From CAINVV01 sp037137375 (lineage in GTDB: Bacteria; Bacteroidota; Bacteroidia; Bacteroidales; Prolixibacteraceae): a stretch of 64,000 nucleotides of DNA. Under the pieces are notes generated by a model, which searched no databases, had not been told where the DNA came from, and saw nothing but the letters and a program-made list of their open reading frames with translations. This document shows positions 46,269 through 55,643 of this stretch, piece by piece. Numbering within the stretch: position 1 is the stretch's first letter; each line of letters begins with the position of its first letter. Both the position numbers and the translations under genes were made by a program. The stretch spans positions 62,001 through 126,000 of the forward strand of contig JBAXKJ010000015.1 in the NCBI GenBank assembly GCA_037137375.1, read 5' to 3'.

Positions 46269-46276
46269 CTGAGTAG

Positions 46277-46879
46277 TTATTCTTCGGGCGGTTTCTGACT
46301 GGCATCTCCTCTTTTGGTGATTTCATCCCTGATGACAGACGCTTTTTCGTATTCTTCGTCATGAATAGCCTTGTCCAGCATCTCATTCAGTTCGTCGAGC
46401 GTAAATTCGTCATAAATTGAATGATCATCCAACTCATTTTCTATCGCGGATTCTTCCTCGGTATCTTCGAAATCAATGATGATGCCGGTCTGTGCCATTA
46501 CCTCCTCAGTCGTATAAATCGGGCAACTGCACCTCAAGGCAAGCGCAATGGCATCCGAGGTTCTGGAGTCAATGCTAAAATTGCCTTTTTCACCCGTCAT
46601 CTTCATCTCAGCGTAAAAAATCCCCTCTTCAAAAGCATGAATGAAGACCTCCGTGATCTGAATATCAAAAGTGGAAAGCACGGTAGTGAAGAGATCATGA
46701 GTCAACGGCCGTGGAGGTTTAAGTCCCTCGAGGTTTATTGCAATAGCCTGAGCTTCAACGGCTCCGATGATAATAGGTATGCGCCTGTTTCCATCCGTTT
46801 CGGCCAGGACCAAGGCATATGCACCCGATTGATCCTGACTATAGGAGAGTCCGAGAATTTTTAATTTGATTTTTTTCAT
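46277..46879 (-). CDS. Bifunctional nuclease (BFN) family protein with UVR motif
   Basis: The 200-residue protein has a BFN/DUF151 domain (about 1-135: LGLSYSQDQSGAYALVLAE, IPIIIGAVEAQAIAINLEG, RPLTHDLFTTVL, SRTSDAIALALR). An acidic linker follows, then a UvrB/UvrC-like coiled motif (LNEMLDKAIHDEEYEKASVIRDEI). Family members show RNase and DNase activity; the cellular role is poorly defined. A TATCTTTG element lies 28 bp upstream. Confidence 0.9.
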   Translation of the reverse strand: MKKIKLKILGLSYSQDQSGAYALVLAETDGNRRIPIIIGAVEAQAIAINLEGLKPPRPLTHDLFTTVLSTFDIQITEVFIHAFEEGIFYAEMKMTGEKGNFSIDSRTSDAIALALRCSCPIYTTEEVMAQTGIIIDFEDTEEESAIENELDDHSIYDEFTLDELNEMLDKAIHDEEYEKASVIRDEITKRGDASQKPPEE

Positions 46880-46907
46880 GCTTCGTCCCGAGATACCATA
46901 ACTTACG

Positions 46908-46915
46908 CAAAGATA
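46908..46915 (-). promoter_or_regulatory. Predicted -7 element of BFN-thyA unit (TATCTTTG)
   Basis: The reverse complement is TATCTTTG, an exact TAnnTTTG match at a typical distance from the start, in the 47-bp gap behind the M3 peptidase gene. Confidence 0.55.
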
Positions 46916-46926
46916 GAGTTTTTGTT

Positions 46927-49041
46927 CTACTGAAGTCCCCGTTTCTTTAATAATGGAGTGATGTCAGGATCTTTTCCCCTGAATTTCCGGTAAATATTCA
47001 TCCCCTCATCTGTACCGCAATTCGTTAGCAGATCGCGGAATTTGGCAGCCAGAACCGGATTGAAAATGTCACCCGAAGATTTGAAGGCATCGAAGGCGTC
47101 TGCATCCAGCACTGCTGCCCAAGTGTAGACATAATAACCTGCAGTGTATCCTCCGCTGAAGGAGTGTTGAAAATAAGTGCTCCTGTATCTGGGTAAGATC
47201 TCGTCGATCAAACCGATCTTCTTCATAGAATTCTTCTCAAAAGCCCTGACATCCGAAATTACCGGATTGGAGGCAGTATTATAATCCATATCAAGAATAG
47301 ATGCAGCTAATAATTCAGTCGTAATAAATCCCTGGTTGAACTGGGCACTCTTCTCCAGTTTTTCGATCAGGGCATCAGGAATAACTTTACCTGTCTGATA
47401 ATGTTTGGCATAAGCCTTCAGAACCTGTGGTTCGGAAGCCCAGTTTTCATCCACCTGCGAAGGCAATTCTACGAAATCGCGGGGTACATCGCGTGCAGTT
47501 CTTTCATAAGGCCCGTCGGCAAATACACTGTGCAAGGCATGACCAAACTCATGAAAAGCTGTCGTTACCTCCTCGAAACTGAGCAACGCCGGCGAATTCC
47601 CGGTAGGACGTGTGAAATTCATGACCATCGAAATAATCGGGTCAATCTTCTTGCCATTGCGGTACTGGCGGCCTCCGAAACCACCGCACCAGGCGCCAAC
47701 GCGTTTGCCATCTCTCGGATGGAAGTCCATATACAGAACCGCCAGATGCGATTTGTCCTTGTCTTTTACCTCATAAGCAACAACTTCCGGATGATATACA
47801 GGCAAATCATTGCGTTTTTCGAAGGTGATTCCGTAAAGTTTGTTGGCCACATAAAACATCCCTTTCTGCACATTGTCGAGGGAGAAATAGGGTTTTAACT
47901 CTTCCTCATCGAGATTGTACTTGGCTTTTCTGACTTTCTCGGCATAAAACCACCAGTCCCAAGACTGCAGTTTGAATTTTCCGCCCTCTTTATTGATGAT
48001 GGCCTGCATGTCTTTTAACTCGTTTTTCGCCCTCGCCAGAGAAGGAACAAACAGCTTATTCAGGAAATCATAAACTGCCTCAGGGGTTTTAGCCATATTT
48101 TCATCGATGACATAAGAAGCAAAGTTCTTGAATCCCAGCAGTTTCGCTTTCTGGTCACGGAGCAGGACCATTTTCTTAATCAGCTCCTTGTTGTCGAATT
48201 TGTTGTCATAATCGCCACGCATGAAATATCCACGGTACAATTTTTCACGCAAATCGCGGTTTTTTGCATAGGTCAAAAATGGCAGCATACTCGGTTTGGC
48301 CAGGGTGAAGACCCACTTACCGGGAAGGCTGTCCTTGGTCGCTTCTAAAGCCGCAGCCTCAATCACATCATTAGAAAGACCGGCGAGGTCTTCCTTTTTG
48401 TCGACCACTAATTTGAAATTTTTGTTTGTTTCTGCCAAAAGGTTCTCGCCGAACTGGAGCGTTGTCTTGGAGAGCTCTTCATTGATCTGTCTTAACTTAG
48501 CCTGATCTTCAGAGGAAAGATTGGCTCCGCTTCGCTCGAAATCCTTGTAGAATTTTTCGGTTACGCGTATTTGCTGGGCATTCAAACCTATGGAATTTCT
48601 TTTATCGTAAACGGCTTTTATACGTTTGAAAAGTTCTGGATTCAGTGAAATATTATCGCGGTGCCGGGTGAGTTTGGGTGTAATTTCACGCGCCAGCTTC
48701 TGCATGGCCGGATTAGTATTGGCCCCGTTAAGGCTTGAAAATATCCTTGAAGCTACCGAAAGCTGATCACCCGAAATGTCGTAGGCCAAAATAGTATTGT
48801 TAAAGTCAGGGGTAGCAGGATTATTCACGATGGCATCGATCTCTGCCAGATTGGCCTTTATCCCTGCTTCAATGGCTGGAAGATAATGTTCCAGTTTTAT
48901 TTCCCCGAATGGAGGTACCAGGAAAGGAGTTGTAAAGGGCTTCATCAGTGGATTTTCAACAGAAGCGACTTTCTTGTTTTGAGCAAGGGAAATACTAAGG
49001 AAAACGGGCATTGCAAGCAGAAGAAAGAGGGTTTTTTTCAT
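46927..49041 (-). CDS. M3 family metallopeptidase (peptidyl-dipeptidase Dcp-like), exported
   Basis: The 704-residue protein has a signal peptide (KTLFLLLAMPVFLSISLAQ), so it is periplasmic. The zinc site HEFGH is in TTAFHEFGHALHSVFAD (about residue 485), with the third ligand Glu downstream in FVELPSQVDENW. The substrate-binding region GGYTAGYYVYTWAAVLDADAF matches Dcp/oligopeptidase A. It cleaves peptides, probably removing C-terminal dipeptides. It is monocistronic, with a 78-bp gap on its 5' side. Confidence 0.95.
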   Translation of the reverse strand: MKKTLFLLLAMPVFLSISLAQNKKVASVENPLMKPFTTPFLVPPFGEIKLEHYLPAIEAGIKANLAEIDAIVNNPATPDFNNTILAYDISGDQLSVASRIFSSLNGANTNPAMQKLAREITPKLTRHRDNISLNPELFKRIKAVYDKRNSIGLNAQQIRVTEKFYKDFERSGANLSSEDQAKLRQINEELSKTTLQFGENLLAETNKNFKLVVDKKEDLAGLSNDVIEAAALEATKDSLPGKWVFTLAKPSMLPFLTYAKNRDLREKLYRGYFMRGDYDNKFDNKELIKKMVLLRDQKAKLLGFKNFASYVIDENMAKTPEAVYDFLNKLFVPSLARAKNELKDMQAIINKEGGKFKLQSWDWWFYAEKVRKAKYNLDEEELKPYFSLDNVQKGMFYVANKLYGITFEKRNDLPVYHPEVVAYEVKDKDKSHLAVLYMDFHPRDGKRVGAWCGGFGGRQYRNGKKIDPIISMVMNFTRPTGNSPALLSFEEVTTAFHEFGHALHSVFADGPYERTARDVPRDFVELPSQVDENWASEPQVLKAYAKHYQTGKVIPDALIEKLEKSAQFNQGFITTELLAASILDMDYNTASNPVISDVRAFEKNSMKKIGLIDEILPRYRSTYFQHSFSGGYTAGYYVYTWAAVLDADAFDAFKSSGDIFNPVLAAKFRDLLTNCGTDEGMNIYRKFRGKDPDITPLLKKRGLQ

Positions 49042-49119
49042 ATCATTTTGATTAGTTGTTCAGTTCGAAAAGATAATAAAAATATTTCGGGTAAAGAATG
49101 ATGTAAGTTGCAGGTGAGG

Positions 49120-49881
49120 CTAGTTGAGGGTATAAATTTCGGCGGCCGCGAACCGGTCTGTCAGAATAACATCAATTTTATCGAGGAATGGCCTGAACTC
49201 CTCGAATGCCAACTCCGGACGATTGTTCTCTGCCGAAAGGTGACTCAGGAAAACGCATCGTAAATCAGGATGGGCATGCTCCTTTAAGAGCTCAAATGCC
49301 TGAATGTTAGATAGATGTCCGACGGCAGAATCAATCCTGACTTTTAAATAATAAGGATAGTGTCCGTCTTTTAACATCCTGACATCGTAATTAGTCTCCA
49401 GAAAGAGGGCATGACACTGACTCAGGTGGTGCCTGACATTGTCGCAGGGAGAACCGATATCCGTGAAGACTCCAATACTTTTACCTTCAACCTCAATTCT
49501 GTAAGAGACCGGCTCGGCTGCATCGTGATTTTTCAAAACCGGGAAGACCGAAAAATGTCCGATGGTAACAGGCATGTTGTTCTCCACCGGGAAATAGGAG
49601 ATCGGCTTCCAGGTACGGAAAGCCGACAAAAAAGTGCCTTTAGACATGTAAACAGGGATGTCCAGCTTCTTTCCCAGTACCCTGACACCCCTGATGTGAT
49701 CCCCATGTTCATGGGTAATAAAAACGGCTCTGATTTTCTTGGGATCGAGCGATTTAGACTCCATCCGATTGATTAACTGCTTATAAGACAGTCCGGCATC
49801 CACCAGTACCGCATCCTCATGGTTCCCAATATAGTAGCAATTTCCGTTACTGCCCGAGGCCAAAGCACAAATTTCGATCAT
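49120..49881 (-). CDS. MBL-fold metallo-hydrolase, WalJ/YycJ-like
   Basis: The 253-residue protein has the metallo-beta-lactamase metal motif THEHGDHIRG (about residue 55) plus ASGSNGNCYYIG and LVDAGLSYKQL at the N-terminus. Further ligands are NHDAAEP, FTDIG and FLSHLSAEN. WalJ/YycJ relatives are nucleases linked to DNA replication or repair and cell-wall control in Firmicutes; here the role is inferred only. It lies 33 bp behind clpB on the same strand. Confidence 0.9.
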   Translation of the reverse strand: MIEICALASGSNGNCYYIGNHEDAVLVDAGLSYKQLINRMESKSLDPKKIRAVFITHEHGDHIRGVRVLGKKLDIPVYMSKGTFLSAFRTWKPISYFPVENNMPVTIGHFSVFPVLKNHDAAEPVSYRIEVEGKSIGVFTDIGSPCDNVRHHLSQCHALFLETNYDVRMLKDGHYPYYLKVRIDSAVGHLSNIQAFELLKEHAHPDLRCVFLSHLSAENNRPELAFEEFRPFLDKIDVILTDRFAAAEIYTLN

Positions 49882-49914
49882 AAAAAATTATTATGGCCAC
49901 GAAATTAGTGCTTT

Positions 49915-52500
49915 TCAGGCAAAAACAAGATGATCATCTTTGACATCCACGACAATCTCCCTTTCCTTGCTGATATGACCTGCTAAAATCTCCTTTGACA
50001 AGTCGTTCAGCAGAAATTTTTGCATCATTCTCTTCACGGGTCGTGCCCCAAACTGAGGATCAAAACCTGCTTCAGCAATCCAGTCGATGGCAGCCTCGGT
50101 GATAGTAGCCTTGAAACCACTCTTTCCCAATCGCTCTTCGACCAGGGAAAACTGCAATTTTACAATCTGTCTGATCTCCTTACGATTCAGCGGAGTGAAA
50201 ACAATCACCTCGTCGATGCGGTTCAGAAACTCCGGCCGGATGGTTTGTTTTAGCAATTCCATCAGCTCATTCTGAAGATCTTCCGTCATTTTAACCCGGT
50301 TGGAATCTGTCATCCTTTCCGTCCGCTCCCGGATCAAATGAGATCCCAGGTTGGAGGTCATTATAATTATAGTGTTCTTAAAGTTGACGGTTCGACCCTT
50401 GTTGTCGGTGAGCCGGCCATCGTCCAGTACCTGTAGCAACACGTTGAAAATATCCGGATGCGCTTTCTCGATTTCATCGAAAAGCAGCACCGAGTAAGGT
50501 TTCCGGCGGACTGCCTCTGTCAGTTGACCACCTTCATCGTACCCAACATAACCGGGAGGCGATCCGATCAGACGGGTGACGGAGAATTTTTCCTGGTATT
50601 CAGACATGTCGATTCTGGTCATCATATTCTCGTCATCGAAGAGATATTCCGCCAATGCCTTGGCCAATTCCGTCTTGCCAACGCCCGTCGTACCCAGGAA
50701 GATGAAGGATCCGATCGGCCGTTTCTCATCCTGCAATCCGGCCCTCGACCGTCTCACCGCATCAGAAACCGCAGCTATGGCTTCGTCCTGACCGATCACT
50801 CTCTTGTGCAGTTCTTCTTCCAGGTGAATCAGCTTCTCCCGTTCGCTCTGCAGCATCCTGGTTACAGGGATACCCGTCCATCTGGCAACAACTGAAGCGA
50901 TGTCTTCTGCATCAACTTCTTCTTTGATAAGCGATTGAGTGCCTTGCTTGGCCTTTAACTGATCCTGCAGGGAGGTGATGGAAGCCTCGGCTTCCTTGAT
51001 TTTTCCATAACGGATCTCGGCCACCAGGCCATAATCTCCCTGTCTCTCTGCCTGTGCAGCCTGGGTCTTCAAATTTTCAATCTCCTGCTTCTTGGTCTGG
51101 ATCCCTTCGATAAGATCCTTTTCCGCCTGCCAGGTTGCCCTCAGTTTCTTCTGATCCTCCCGCAGATTGGCAATTTCTTCTTCCAGCCTGGAAAGTTTGG
51201 TCTTGTCATTTTCGCGCTTGATGGCGGCACGCTCGATCTCGAGCTGAGATAATTTGCGTTCGATCTCATCCAGCTCCTCCGGCAAGGAATTCATCTCCAT
51301 CCTTAACTTAGCCGCCGCTTCATCCATCAGGTCGATGGCCTTATCAGGAAGGAAACGATCGGTAATATAACGCTGCGACAACTCAACTGCCGCGATAATG
51401 GCATCGTCCTTAATCCTGACTTTGTGGTGATTTTCGTATCTTTCTTTCAATCCGCGAAGAATCGAAATGGCCGACTGGGTATCCGGTTCATCCACCATCA
51501 CTAATTGAAACCGACGCTCAAGCGCCTTGTCTTTCTCAAAATATTTCTGATATTCTCCGAGCGTTGTGGCTCCGACCGCACGAAGATCACCCCTTGCCAG
51601 GGCCGGTTTCAGAATGTTGGCAGCATCCATGGCACCTTCACCTTTCCCTGCGCCAACTAACGTATGAATCTCGTCAATGAAGAGGATTACATCGCCTTCG
51701 GCCTGGATAACTTCCTGTATGACAGACTTTAATCGCTCCTCGAATTCTCCTTTGTACTTAGCGCCTGCAATTAAAGCGCCCATGTCAAGTGAGAATATCT
51801 GCTTGCTCTGAAGGTTCTCAGGAACGTCGCCTCGGACGATCCGCTGGGCAAGACCTTCAGCGATAGCAGTCTTCCCTGTGCCTGGTTCCCCAACTAAAAT
51901 GGGATTGTTTTTTGTCCGGCGGGAGAGGATCTGCAACACCCTGCGGATCTCCTCATCGCGGCCGATAACCGGATCGAGTTTGCCGGATCTTGCTGCATCA
52001 TTGAGGTTAATGGCGAAACGGTTTAGCGAATTAAAAGTATCTTCCGCCGTCTGGCTCTCCACTTTCGAACCTTTTCTCAGTTCTCTGATGGCCTCTTCCA
52101 GACTCTTCTTTTCGACACCCAGCTCTTTCATGAGCTTACTCACGGCATCACCGGTCTCCAGTAAAGCTACCAGCAGATGCTCGACGGAAACAAACTTGTC
52201 GCCCATTTTTTGGGAGAGGGAAATGGCTTTTTGAATCGCAGTATTGGCATTGGAGGAAAGAAATGGTTCCCCGCCGGTTACTTTGGGAAATCCTGCAATG
52301 AGACGATCCAGTTCTTTGGTAAAATAATTGAGGTTGACACCGGTCTTCTGGAGCAGAAAAGCCGTCACATTTTCGGCCTCGGTCAGGAGTCCTTTCATGA
52401 GATGTGCCGTCTCAACCGACTGCTGGTTGTTTCCGGCAGTAACCTGGATAGCCTGTTGCACCGCCTCCTGTGCCTTGATCGTAAAATTGTTGAAGTTCAT
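49915..52500 (-). CDS. clpB: ATP-dependent disaggregase ClpB
   Basis: The 861-residue Hsp100 chaperone has an N-domain (about 1-145), a first AAA+ module (Walker A GEPGTGKTAIA, Walker B ILFIDEIHTLVGAG), a long middle coiled-coil domain (about 400-525, rich in E/K/R/L) and a second AAA+ module (GTTGVGKTELAKALAE, LLFDEIEKAHPD). It works with DnaK to rescue aggregated proteins. The middle domain separates it from ClpA and ClpC. No heat-shock promoter motif was recognised in the 125-bp upstream gap. Confidence 0.97.
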   Translation of the reverse strand: MNFNNFTIKAQEAVQQAIQVTAGNNQQSVETAHLMKGLLTEAENVTAFLLQKTGVNLNYFTKELDRLIAGFPKVTGGEPFLSSNANTAIQKAISLSQKMGDKFVSVEHLLVALLETGDAVSKLMKELGVEKKSLEEAIRELRKGSKVESQTAEDTFNSLNRFAINLNDAARSGKLDPVIGRDEEIRRVLQILSRRTKNNPILVGEPGTGKTAIAEGLAQRIVRGDVPENLQSKQIFSLDMGALIAGAKYKGEFEERLKSVIQEVIQAEGDVILFIDEIHTLVGAGKGEGAMDAANILKPALARGDLRAVGATTLGEYQKYFEKDKALERRFQLVMVDEPDTQSAISILRGLKERYENHHKVRIKDDAIIAAVELSQRYITDRFLPDKAIDLMDEAAAKLRMEMNSLPEELDEIERKLSQLEIERAAIKRENDKTKLSRLEEEIANLREDQKKLRATWQAEKDLIEGIQTKKQEIENLKTQAAQAERQGDYGLVAEIRYGKIKEAEASITSLQDQLKAKQGTQSLIKEEVDAEDIASVVARWTGIPVTRMLQSEREKLIHLEEELHKRVIGQDEAIAAVSDAVRRSRAGLQDEKRPIGSFIFLGTTGVGKTELAKALAEYLFDDENMMTRIDMSEYQEKFSVTRLIGSPPGYVGYDEGGQLTEAVRRKPYSVLLFDEIEKAHPDIFNVLLQVLDDGRLTDNKGRTVNFKNTIIIMTSNLGSHLIRERTERMTDSNRVKMTEDLQNELMELLKQTIRPEFLNRIDEVIVFTPLNRKEIRQIVKLQFSLVEERLGKSGFKATITEAAIDWIAEAGFDPQFGARPVKRMMQKFLLNDLSKEILAGHISKEREIVVDVKDDHLVFA

Positions 52501-52625
52501 ATTGCTGTTTTTAATGTTTTAAAAGAGGATATACCTTGAACAATCAAAACATTTGCCACAGATGAATTACAGACAAATTGGCAGCTAATTATCTGATAAA
52601 GAGGAAATAATGACAGAAGAATATA

Positions 52626-52871
52626 TTAGCTTAGCCAGTGGTCTGAACCAGGCGTTGCCGTTTTGTCAGCACCTTTGAAGCGATAGCCGGCTTTTTCGAC
52701 CGCTGTTTTTACCTTGTCTTCATTAAAATGATCCCCCTTCACGATCACCTGCCCGGTAACGTGGTCAGCAACGACTTCTTCGACCCCATTAATGTTCTTG
52801 ATTCCGTTTTCGATATGTGCCTTGCAGTTCTTGCAGGACATCCCTTCGACTATAAATATTTGAGTAGACAT
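52626..52871 (-). CDS. Heavy-metal-associated domain protein (CopZ-like)
   Basis: The 81-residue protein is a single HMA domain with the metal-binding motif GMSCKNCKAHIENGI, then VEEVVADHVTGQVIVKG and KTAVEKAGYRFKG. It is probably a copper chaperone or scavenger in the cytoplasm. No P-type ATPase is adjacent. The C-terminal 12 residues are a polar tail. Confidence 0.93.
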   Translation of the reverse strand: MSTQIFIVEGMSCKNCKAHIENGIKNINGVEEVVADHVTGQVIVKGDHFNEDKVKTAVEKAGYRFKGADKTATPGSDHWLS

Positions 52872-52950
52872 TTTGATAAAATTTATTTGACAACAAAGGT
52901 TGCAATTATTTAGATTAAGACCAAGTTAATTTAAGTGAATAATATCCGCT

Positions 52951-53097
52951 CCAGCGGATTTGCAATCTGCTGGCAGTCTTTTGCCTAATTTACGCGTCTG
53001 CAGATTTGCAATCTGCAGATAATATATTGCCAACGGATTGCAAATCCATTGGAGTGTGGACTGTTCGCCTTCAGCCAACGGATTGCAAATCCATTGG
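52951..53097. repeat. Cluster of four REP-like palindromes in two orientations
   Basis: Four short hairpins occupy the gap between the HMA gene and the TonB-like gene. At 52951-52973 arms CCAGCGGATT and AATCTGCTGG flank a TGC loop. At 52998-53018 arms CTGCAGATT and AATCTGCAG flank TGC (perfect). At 53030-53052 and 53075-53097 arms CCAACGGATT and AATCCATTGG flank GCA; these two 23-bp units are identical. The first pair has the core GATTTGCAATC and the second pair its reverse complement, so the cluster is a head-to-head arrangement like REP/BIME elements mobilised by RAYT transposases. No transposase gene is in the window. Confidence 0.82.
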
Positions 53098-53125
53098 AGC
53101 ATGAACTGGAGCGTTGACCCTCCGG

Positions 53126-53866
53126 CTACTGTGCCACGAAGATATAGGTAATAGTACCCTTTTGTTTTTCAGGCGCTGCCTGGTCAGGATTAAAAACCGT
53201 CTTTTCTGCTGCCTGTTTGGCATACGCCAGGATCGTCGGATCGCTCAAATTCTCTCCACCCCGGGGCATGGCACTTAAAACTTCCCCATTGCGGTCCACA
53301 ACAATATCAACCGCAATCTCGCCACCGCCCTGTGCCAGATACACAGGAATCGGTAAAAGCAGATGATACCGGTTTCCAAGAAGGTATCTAATATTCGACT
53401 TACCCTTGAAAGTAGAACGTTGAGCCTCCTCGCGGGTCTTCCCTTCATTGCTGGCAACCGGCATTGGGATGTCGCCGATCACGGGAATTTTCTTCGCCAG
53501 ATTTTTATTGACATCACTTTCAAGCTTCTTGGCTTCCGCCACTTCCCTGGCATATTCCTTATCGAAAAACGGATCCCCCGAAGTCTTTCCATTGTAATTC
53601 ATATTGACCGCCCGATTGGAGGACGGACCGCCAGATTGGGACGAATTCCTGGTAAGTGATTGATCTCCAAGATTAGCTTTCTCTTCTTCAGGCGTGGGGG
53701 CCTTCACGTTCTCAGAAGACAGGTCCAGGAAAAGCGCCTGTTCTGGAATCAAGTAATTAATTCTAAGCTGGGCAAAAAGCAGCGAAACGCACACGACCAG
53801 GTGGATAACCAGTGTGGCGATGATCCCATTGATATTGTCGCGGTAAAGTCTGTGAAGTTTTTCCAT
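53126..53866 (-). CDS. TonB-family energy transducer-like protein
   Basis: The 246-residue protein has one N-terminal transmembrane helix (IIATLVIHLVVCVSLLFAQL), a periplasmic helical and charged linker (about 45-150) and a C-terminal TonB-like alpha/beta domain (GGGEIAVDIVVDRNGEVLSAMP, AKQAAEKTVFNPDQAAPEKQKGTITYIFV). It could transfer proton-motive energy to TonB-dependent receptors such as the SusC protein encoded at the end of this window. It lacks the Pro-rich spacer of classical TonB. ExbB and ExbD are not adjacent. Confidence 0.8.
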   Translation of the reverse strand: MEKLHRLYRDNINGIIATLVIHLVVCVSLLFAQLRINYLIPEQALFLDLSSENVKAPTPEEEKANLGDQSLTRNSSQSGGPSSNRAVNMNYNGKTSGDPFFDKEYAREVAEAKKLESDVNKNLAKKIPVIGDIPMPVASNEGKTREEAQRSTFKGKSNIRYLLGNRYHLLLPIPVYLAQGGGEIAVDIVVDRNGEVLSAMPRGGENLSDPTILAYAKQAAEKTVFNPDQAAPEKQKGTITYIFVAQ

Positions 53867-53901
53867 ATCGGATTCGCTGATGTAAAATTACATCAAAAAA
53901 T

Positions 53902-54729
53902 CTAAACCAACCAGTCAGGCTGAAGCGGAGGGAAGAGCGCCCTTTCCACACCTTTTTCGTATAGGGTATTGATGGCTTCCCGGCCTTTAGCCCCGAGATC
54001 TACCGAGAAATCGTTGACATATAGTTCGATGTGGCTCCGCATCACGGACTCATCCATCGACTGGGCGTGCTGACGGACGAATGGAAGTGAATCTTTGGGA
54101 TTCGCGAACGCGTATTCGACGCTGCGCCGCAAAACGCGGTTAATTTTTAGCCGGATCTCCTGCGGCAGGGCTCTTTTCACGATGATACCACCGAGCGGAA
54201 TCGGCAATCCAGTCTGCTGATCCCAGTATTCACCAAGGTCGACAATTTTCCGCAGACCCCTGGACTGGTAAGTAAACCGGTTCTCATGGATAATCACGCC
54301 GGCATCGGCTTCCCCGGAGAGGATAACCTCTTCAATATCAGAGAATAAATACTCTTTTTTGTGTTGTAACTTTGGATAAGCAATCGAAAGTAGCAGGTTC
54401 GCGGTAGTAAATTTCCCCGGGATGGCAATGCGAAGCCCATCCAACTCGTCGGGGTAAATCTTGTGCTTGCTGATCAGCAGCGGACCGTTGTTAAATCCCA
54501 GCGCACTACCGGCTGAAAGCAGCTGATAGTCGGCCGATAAATAGGCGAAAGCGTGATAGCTGACCTTCGAAATTTCCAGGGTGGAGGAAAATGCAAGTTG
54601 ATTAAGCTCTTCTACATCAGCCAGGTGGAGATTGAAATGCAGTCCTTCAGTATCGATTCTCCGGTTGACCATCGCATCGAAGATAAAGGTATCGTTGGGA
54701 CAAGTAGAAAAACCCAGGGAAAGGTTCAT
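53902..54729 (-). CDS. mqnD: 1,4-dihydroxy-6-naphthoate synthase
   Basis: The 275-residue periplasmic-binding-protein-like enzyme of the futalosine menaquinone pathway converts cyclic dehypoxanthinylfutalosine to 1,4-dihydroxy-6-naphthoate. Motifs are GFSTCPNDTFIFDAMV at the N-terminus, DVEELNQLAF, SAGSALGFNNGPLLIS, and GEADAGVIIHENRFTY with the catalytic-region His. The ATG at 54729 overlaps the mqnB stop by one base (TGATG), giving translational coupling. The in-frame upstream extension lies inside mqnB and is rejected. Confidence 0.95.
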   Translation of the reverse strand: MNLSLGFSTCPNDTFIFDAMVNRRIDTEGLHFNLHLADVEELNQLAFSSTLEISKVSYHAFAYLSADYQLLSAGSALGFNNGPLLISKHKIYPDELDGLRIAIPGKFTTANLLLSIAYPKLQHKKEYLFSDIEEVILSGEADAGVIIHENRFTYQSRGLRKIVDLGEYWDQQTGLPIPLGGIIVKRALPQEIRLKINRVLRRSVEYAFANPKDSLPFVRQHAQSMDESVMRSHIELYVNDFSVDLGAKGREAINTLYEKGVERALFPPLQPDWLV

Positions 54730-55421
54730 CACGAAAGCTGTTTGATTTTGGCAAATTTTCGCAGGAAACGGAAAAGTTCGTCGGTGAGATTCTCGATAGC
54801 CAGCGGAATGTCCCATTTGGCGGTATCCCGGGCCTCGACGAAGTTGGAGATGGCCCTGATTTCCAGGAAAGGTACCTTCTCGTGCAGACAGACGTAGAAA
54901 ACTGCCGCACCTTCCATCGATTCAACATCCGGATGGAAGCCGCAGGTGATCCTGGAAATGCTTTCAGGCGAACCATGACTGATATTTCCGGTTACACCAT
55001 CCACGGAAGTAAGTTCTAATTCCTTAAAATTATGTGGATTGATCATCCTGCCGTTCTCGAAAGGAAATTGATCGGTTTCCATGAATCCGGCATCAAAAAG
55101 CGAGGTCACCGAGTTACATTCTTCGATGCCGAGGTCGCAGATTTGCTCACTTTTTACATTGACGACCATTCCAATAGAAAGTTCGTCGCGGAAACTCCCG
55201 GCGATGCCTGCATTGATGACGAGATCATATTTAGCGGCATAGAGCGCCCGGGTCAGGTGATAGGCTGTGAAAGTCATGCCGATACCCGGTATAAGTAGGT
55301 CAATTTCAAGGTCATACCATTTGTAGTGGAAAATATTTTTCCCTTCTCCCTCTATTTCGATTAGATTCTCGAAAAACTGGTAGAGTTCAAAACAGGTTGC
55401 ACCTACAAATAAAATTCTCAT
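54729..55421 (-). CDS. mqnB: Futalosine hydrolase
   Basis: The 230-residue phosphorylase-fold nucleosidase removes hypoxanthine from futalosine. It shows MRILFVGATCFEL, LIPGIGMTFTAYHLTRAL, DLVINAGIAGSFRDELSIGM, ESMEGAAVFYVC (the ESMEGA ligand-binding motif) and the catalytic-type aspartate/asparagine region ISNFVEARD. ATG at 55421 is preferred over TTG two codons earlier. With mqnD it gives the last steps before prenylation; mqnA and mqnC are not in the window. Confidence 0.95.
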   Translation of the reverse strand: MRILFVGATCFELYQFFENLIEIEGEGKNIFHYKWYDLEIDLLIPGIGMTFTAYHLTRALYAAKYDLVINAGIAGSFRDELSIGMVVNVKSEQICDLGIEECNSVTSLFDAGFMETDQFPFENGRMINPHNFKELELTSVDGVTGNISHGSPESISRITCGFHPDVESMEGAAVFYVCLHEKVPFLEIRAISNFVEARDTAKWDIPLAIENLTDELFRFLRKFAKIKQLS

Positions 55422-55454
55422 GGACAAAAATCTGGACTGAATTATTCAGTGGCA

Positions 55455-55462
55455 CAAAAGTA
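55455..55462 (-). promoter_or_regulatory. Predicted -7 element of mqnB-mqnD (TACTTTTG)
   Basis: The reverse complement reads TACTTTTG, matching TAnnTTTG, 33 bp upstream of the mqnB ATG. It lies in the divergent 222-bp gap shared with folE; no clear element was found for folE. Confidence 0.5.
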
Positions 55463-55643
55463 AAATTTCATTCATCTTATTTGTACCCCTGACTAACATT
55501 CATACTTATTTTGTCGAAAAAAGTTAATAAAAGTGGTTAATTTGTACTAAGTTTAATTAAAAATTTATTTATTCCATAGTCTGAATGCCACTGAATGCTA
55601 CACGTTCAGAAATTCAGCCCTATTGAACATAAACCACAGGAAT

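Noticed and set aside
52951..53097. CRISPR array near the Cas6-like gene
   Set aside because: Only four units, in two opposite orientations and of different sequence, at unequal spacing (45-47 and 32 bp). They are palindromes of 21-23 bp without unique spacers of constant length.
54730..54816. N-terminal extension of MqnD
   Set aside because: It lies wholly inside mqnB in another frame; the TGATG overlap gives a normal coupled start.
55422..55643. RNA gene or riboswitch between mqnB and folE
   Set aside because: The region is AT-rich and holds a -7 element, but I saw no conserved riboswitch core or stable structure.
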